Shown: one piece after another, positions 6,103 through 8,791 of the stretch
Layout of the letters: every line of letters begins with the position of its first letter
How positions within the stretch are numbered: the first letter of the stretch is position 1
NCBI GenBank assembly: GCA_018067265.1
Contig: JAGPUY010000393.1
Span: 1-8,791, forward strand
Length of the DNA stretch: 8,791 nucleotides
Direction of reading: 5' to 3'
Source of the DNA: Oceanihabitans sp.
Lineage (GTDB): Bacteria > Bacteroidota > Bacteroidia > Flavobacteriales > Flavobacteriaceae
Notes under the pieces: model-generated
The model's database searches: none
The model's input: the letters and a program-made list of their open reading frames with translations, nothing else
Told to the model about the DNA's origin: nothing
Translations under genes and position numbers: made by a program

Positions 6103-6217
6103 AAACACACTAAATTCTTTTACTTATTAAAAATCAGGTATTTACCCGCTGAAATACGTTTTGAACTTATTGTAGTTTTAAGAATTGAAATATTCCATTC
6201 TATAAAACAACACTATT

Positions 6218-7867
6218 ATGTCAGACTATTTAAGAAAAAACGCATGGGACGCTAACAATGGCGGCCAATTCATAGACAAATCTAACGAATTCACAGAACT
6301 ATTTTGGTATGCCAAAGCAGTACAGGTAATGCAATCTCGGCCTATTGACAACCCTACAAGTTGGTGGTTCTACGCTGCAATTCATGGCGAATTTCTAATT
6401 AATGAAATTAAGCAACCAAATTATAAATATCTAAACTGGAAAAACATTTCTTATATCACTCCAGAAGCAGACTTAACAACACTTCCATCTTCCAATTTAG
6501 TCGATAGTTTTTGGGATCAGTGCCAACATGGAACATGGTTTTTCCCACCTTGGCACCGAGGATATTTAGTAGCCCTAGAGAACATTCTTCGCGATATCAT
6601 AGTACATGAATTAAGTGGTCCTAGCAATTGGTCCTTACCATACTGGAATTACTTAAATCAATCGACAGCATATGCGGAATTCAAAATCCCTCCTGCATTT
6701 ACTGAAAGTACTTTGCCAGATGGTACCGCGAACCCTTTGTACGTTCCAGAACGATACGGACCAACGGGCGATAGTGACATTTATGTACAAGTTGGACCAA
6801 ATATAAAGACTTCTGCTAATGACGAATGCCAATGGAATGAAACCTATAGCGCATCCGCAGCAAATAATGCATCCAATAATTCCGGACTATTTGGCCAATT
6901 TTATGGCGGAGGAGAAACCGGATTTTCGCATGGTGGCTCCGAAACTGGAGATCTAGAAATGAATCCGCACAATTTCGTGCATGGTATGGTAGGCGGAGAA
7001 AGTAATAGTAATAATCAAAACGGCTTAATGGGAGTTCCAGCCACAGCTGCCTTAGATCCTATATTTTATCTGCATCATGCCAATATTGATCGCATGTGGG
7101 CAGCATGGAATCAAACTGGAAAAAACAGCAATACCAATAACCCAAATTGGCTACAAGGCCCTACTGCGCAAGGAAACAGAAAGTTTGAAATGCCTATAGA
7201 TCCGTCAGGTACTTCTTGGCCTTTTACACCACAAGATGTAAACAGCACAGAAAATGTAAATTATAACGGACAAACATATTCCTATACCTATGATGATCTT
7301 TCATTAACCTCTTATGAGACCATTCCTCCAATTAAATTACACGAAAAAATATTGGAAAGATTTAATAAATTAGGGGTGCGAACTGTTGAAAAAGATTTTA
7401 AAATGACTAAAAAACGAAATCCCGAATTGGTTGGAGCCAGTAGCGGTGCACTCACACTGAATAGCAAAGCAACGAAAACACAAGTGAAGCTGCAATCTAG
7501 CTCCTGGAAATCTGTTTCAGACAGTATTATGAAAGCCTCTGTTTCTAAAATACCAGATGAAGTCTATCTGCAACTAGAAGGTGTTAAAGGAGGAAGCGAT
7601 TCTAATTTTATTTCTGTTTATGTAAATGAAAAGTTTGTGAAGTCGATTTCCCTTTTCGGACTTCTAGCAGCATCGATGACAAACGCTGCTCATGGTAATT
7701 CTGGATTAAATTTTAAATTCAATATCACCGAAATTATTGATAACCTGCATCTGGAAAACGATTTAAATATGGATTCTTTAAACGTGGAAATAAAGACTAA
7801 AAACCCTTTAGTAGAAGGTAAAGAAATTACTGTAGACCGAATAGGAATTTACCGTGTAGGTCAATAA
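6218..7867 (+). CDS. Tyrosinase / polyphenol oxidase (type-3 copper enzyme) with C-terminal extension
   Basis: The product is a binuclear copper oxidase that hydroxylates monophenols and/or oxidises o-diphenols to quinones. CuA ligands are expected at His56 (FYAAIHGEF), His104 and His113 (HGTWFFPPWHRGY). CuB ligands are expected at His251 and His255 (NPHNFVHG) and His287 (DPIFYLHHANIDRMW, 280-294). Cys102 sits two residues before His104, the spacing of the Cys-His thioether bridge in fungal tyrosinases. Asn252 follows the first CuB His and Glu247 lies four before it, a pair linked to monophenolase activity in known enzymes. Where plant enzymes have a blocking Phe, this one appears to have Pro274. 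Residues about 370-549 form a C-terminal domain that may be a latency/shielding domain; the basic stretch TKKRNPE (397-403) is a possible cleavage site. I see no signal peptide or twin-Arg motif, so it is probably made as a cytoplasmic protein. The DUF2182 gene follows after 14 nt. The physiological substrate is unknown. Confidence 0.93.
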   Translation: MSDYLRKNAWDANNGGQFIDKSNEFTELFWYAKAVQVMQSRPIDNPTSWWFYAAIHGEFLINEIKQPNYKYLNWKNISYITPEADLTTLPSSNLVDSFWDQCQHGTWFFPPWHRGYLVALENILRDIIVHELSGPSNWSLPYWNYLNQSTAYAEFKIPPAFTESTLPDGTANPLYVPERYGPTGDSDIYVQVGPNIKTSANDECQWNETYSASAANNASNNSGLFGQFYGGGETGFSHGGSETGDLEMNPHNFVHGMVGGESNSNNQNGLMGVPATAALDPIFYLHHANIDRMWAAWNQTGKNSNTNNPNWLQGPTAQGNRKFEMPIDPSGTSWPFTPQDVNSTENVNYNGQTYSYTYDDLSLTSYETIPPIKLHEKILERFNKLGVRTVEKDFKMTKKRNPELVGASSGALTLNSKATKTQVKLQSSSWKSVSDSIMKASVSKIPDEVYLQLEGVKGGSDSNFISVYVNEKFVKSISLFGLLAASMTNAAHGNSGLNFKFNITEIIDNLHLENDLNMDSLNVEIKTKNPLVEGKEITVDRIGIYRVGQ

Positions 7868-7881
7868 CTCAAAATTAAGGT

Positions 7882-8643
7882 ATGAAACTTTCAAATACTA
7901 GTTCTTGGGCAATCCGTATTACCATAATAAGCATTAGTCTTTTTGTCTGGGTATTGCTATTAATAAATCCGGGAAACATTATGACCATAGAGCATTGTCA
8001 TGTAACAGTTTCTGGTCCCCCAGCAACTTCCTTTTCGATGTTATTGGAGATGAATCCTTTTATACCCCAATTATTTGGTTGGGGTTTAATGGTAATTGCC
8101 ATGATGTTACCAAAATTAATTCCAGCGATTAAGTCCATATACGTGCATAGTTTTAAACGCTATCGTTTTTTATATGCCTTCCTTTTTGTTTTAGGTTATT
8201 TATCCATTTGGATGATCGCCGGTGTTTTTATGGTGGCAGTTATCCTTGGTCTAAATTTCTTAATGCCTTTGTCTTATATTCCCGCAATAGGAACATTTAT
8301 AATTGCTATAGTATGGGAATTCTCCCCAATAAAGCAACGTTTTTTAAACCTAGGACACGACCATCGTATTCTACCTGCATTTGGTTGGCCTGCTAGTCGT
8401 GCCTCTTTACTTTATGGGTTTAGGCATGGCATGTGGTGTGTTGGTTCGGGATGGGCACTAATGTTATTTCCAATGCTGTTACCGAAAATGCATAATCTGG
8501 CTATGATTATAGTAACCCTTATTATGATTAGTGAACACATGGAACATCCACGATTTCCAAAATGGCGATTTCACTTGCGTTTTAAATTACTAAGAATTCT
8601 AATCGCGCAAACAAAGATTAAATTAAAATCACAAGTGAACTAG
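7882..8643 (+). CDS. DUF2182 polytopic membrane protein, possible copper-handling partner of the tyrosinase
   Basis: A 253-residue inner-membrane protein with about six hydrophobic segments (roughly 10-29, 62-82, 96-120, 122-146, 176-199 and 204-217). The family match rests on WGLMVIAMMLPKLIP (67-81), EFSPIKQRFLN (146-156) and GFRHGMWCVGSGWALM (179-194), which mirror the DUF2182 plan of W-x-M-x-x-AMMLP, SPLK and a Cys-rich GxxCVGCCWALM block. DUF2182 is described only as predicted metal-binding. Here the usual CC pair is replaced by Ser189-Gly190, leaving Cys186, while His and Met are plentiful: EHCH at 37-40 after the first segment, H182, M184, M194, M198, M203, H204, and HMEH at 219-222. 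It starts 14 nt after the tyrosinase stop, with TAAGG before the ATG, so the two are almost surely one operon. A role in supplying copper to the tyrosinase, or protecting the membrane from its products, is inference. Confidence 0.8.
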   Translation: MKLSNTSSWAIRITIISISLFVWVLLLINPGNIMTIEHCHVTVSGPPATSFSMLLEMNPFIPQLFGWGLMVIAMMLPKLIPAIKSIYVHSFKRYRFLYAFLFVLGYLSIWMIAGVFMVAVILGLNFLMPLSYIPAIGTFIIAIVWEFSPIKQRFLNLGHDHRILPAFGWPASRASLLYGFRHGMWCVGSGWALMLFPMLLPKMHNLAMIIVTLIMISEHMEHPRFPKWRFHLRFKLLRILIAQTKIKLKSQVN

Positions 8644-8651
8644 TAGTACCA

Positions 8652-8679
8652 AAAACACGTAGAAATACGTGTTTTCATA
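8652..8679 (+). terminator. Hairpin terminator after the tyrosinase-DUF2182 operon
   Basis: AAAACACGTA (8652-8661) pairs perfectly with TACGTGTTTT (8666-8675) around a GAAA loop. The T tail on the plus strand is interrupted (TTTTCATATTTT). The minus strand also ends in five T residues after the stem, so it could work in both directions. It begins 9 nt after the DUF2182 stop codon. Confidence 0.75.
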
Positions 8680-8774
8680 TTTTACATAATTTGTAACCTA
8701 CAGATTATCAATCACAAAGACTACTTCACAACACGTTAACCTACATCATCCGTCTTCTTAAAAAAGAGGGTATT

Positions 8775-8791
8775 ATGTCATACAACATATT
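8775..8791 (+). CDS. Possible start of a further gene (partial, right edge)
   Basis: An ATG at 8775 opens a frame, MSYNI, that runs off the window edge. It is preceded by AAGAGGG at 8764-8770, an acceptable ribosome binding sequence 4 nt upstream, and follows a terminator by about 100 nt. Only five codons are visible, so neither reality nor function can be judged. The stretch 8680-8763 shows no clear promoter or repeat. Confidence 0.25.

Noticed and set aside
8208..8396. 62-codon plus-strand ORF inside the DUF2182 gene
   Set aside because: It is an out-of-frame shadow of a gene with clear family motifs.
6063..8651. Near-direct repeats ACTACTAGTACCA (6063-6075) and ACTAGTAGTACCA (8639-8651) flanking the tyrosinase-DUF2182 pair, next to a tRNA gene, as island boundaries
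   Set aside because: They match at only 12 of 13 bases; by rough estimate many such pairs are expected by chance in about 9 kb. The tRNA 3' end is not repeated in the window and no integrase is present.

Overview
The window looks like chromosomal DNA of a marine-type flavobacterium (Bacteroidota, Flavobacteriia). The DNA is AT-rich and genes mostly lack Shine-Dalgarno sites. Two promoters fit the Bacteroidota pattern TTG...TAnnTTTG. The protein sequences (IlvD, MetK) and a short intergenic hairpin repeat also have a flavobacterial look. The genus cannot be fixed from this window.

Left part, minus strand (1-2686): the start of a branched-chain amino acid operon, ilvD (dihydroxy-acid dehydratase) followed by ilvB (acetolactate synthase large subunit, cut by the window edge). 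A hairpin-forming dispersed repeat lies between them. About 330 nt upstream of ilvD I see an apparently undescribed-in-place transcription attenuator: a 24-codon leader ORF with six Ile, two Val and two Leu codons, a hairpin over the Ile codons, a possible antiterminator arm at its stop codon, and a strong intrinsic terminator. Further upstream, on the same strand, is a PLP-dependent class V aminotransferase of the alanine/serine-glyoxylate type (2774-3949).

Middle (3950-5757): a divergent intergenic region leads into metK (S-adenosylmethionine synthetase, plus strand). Between a good promoter and metK lies a SAM-II-type riboswitch with a long inserted stem, so metK is probably repressed by its own product. 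metK ends in an intrinsic terminator. Next comes a tRNA-Tyr(GUA) gene with its own promoter and terminator.

Right part (6218-8675, plus strand): a two-gene operon of a type-3 copper tyrosinase/polyphenol oxidase with a C-terminal extension, and a DUF2182 polytopic membrane protein rich in His, Met and Cys, closed by a hairpin terminator. The pairing suggests that the membrane protein serves copper supply or maturation of the enzyme; this is inference. A possible next gene starts just before the right edge.

The most interesting points are the ilv attenuator, the long-loop SAM-II riboswitch and the tyrosinase-DUF2182 pair.
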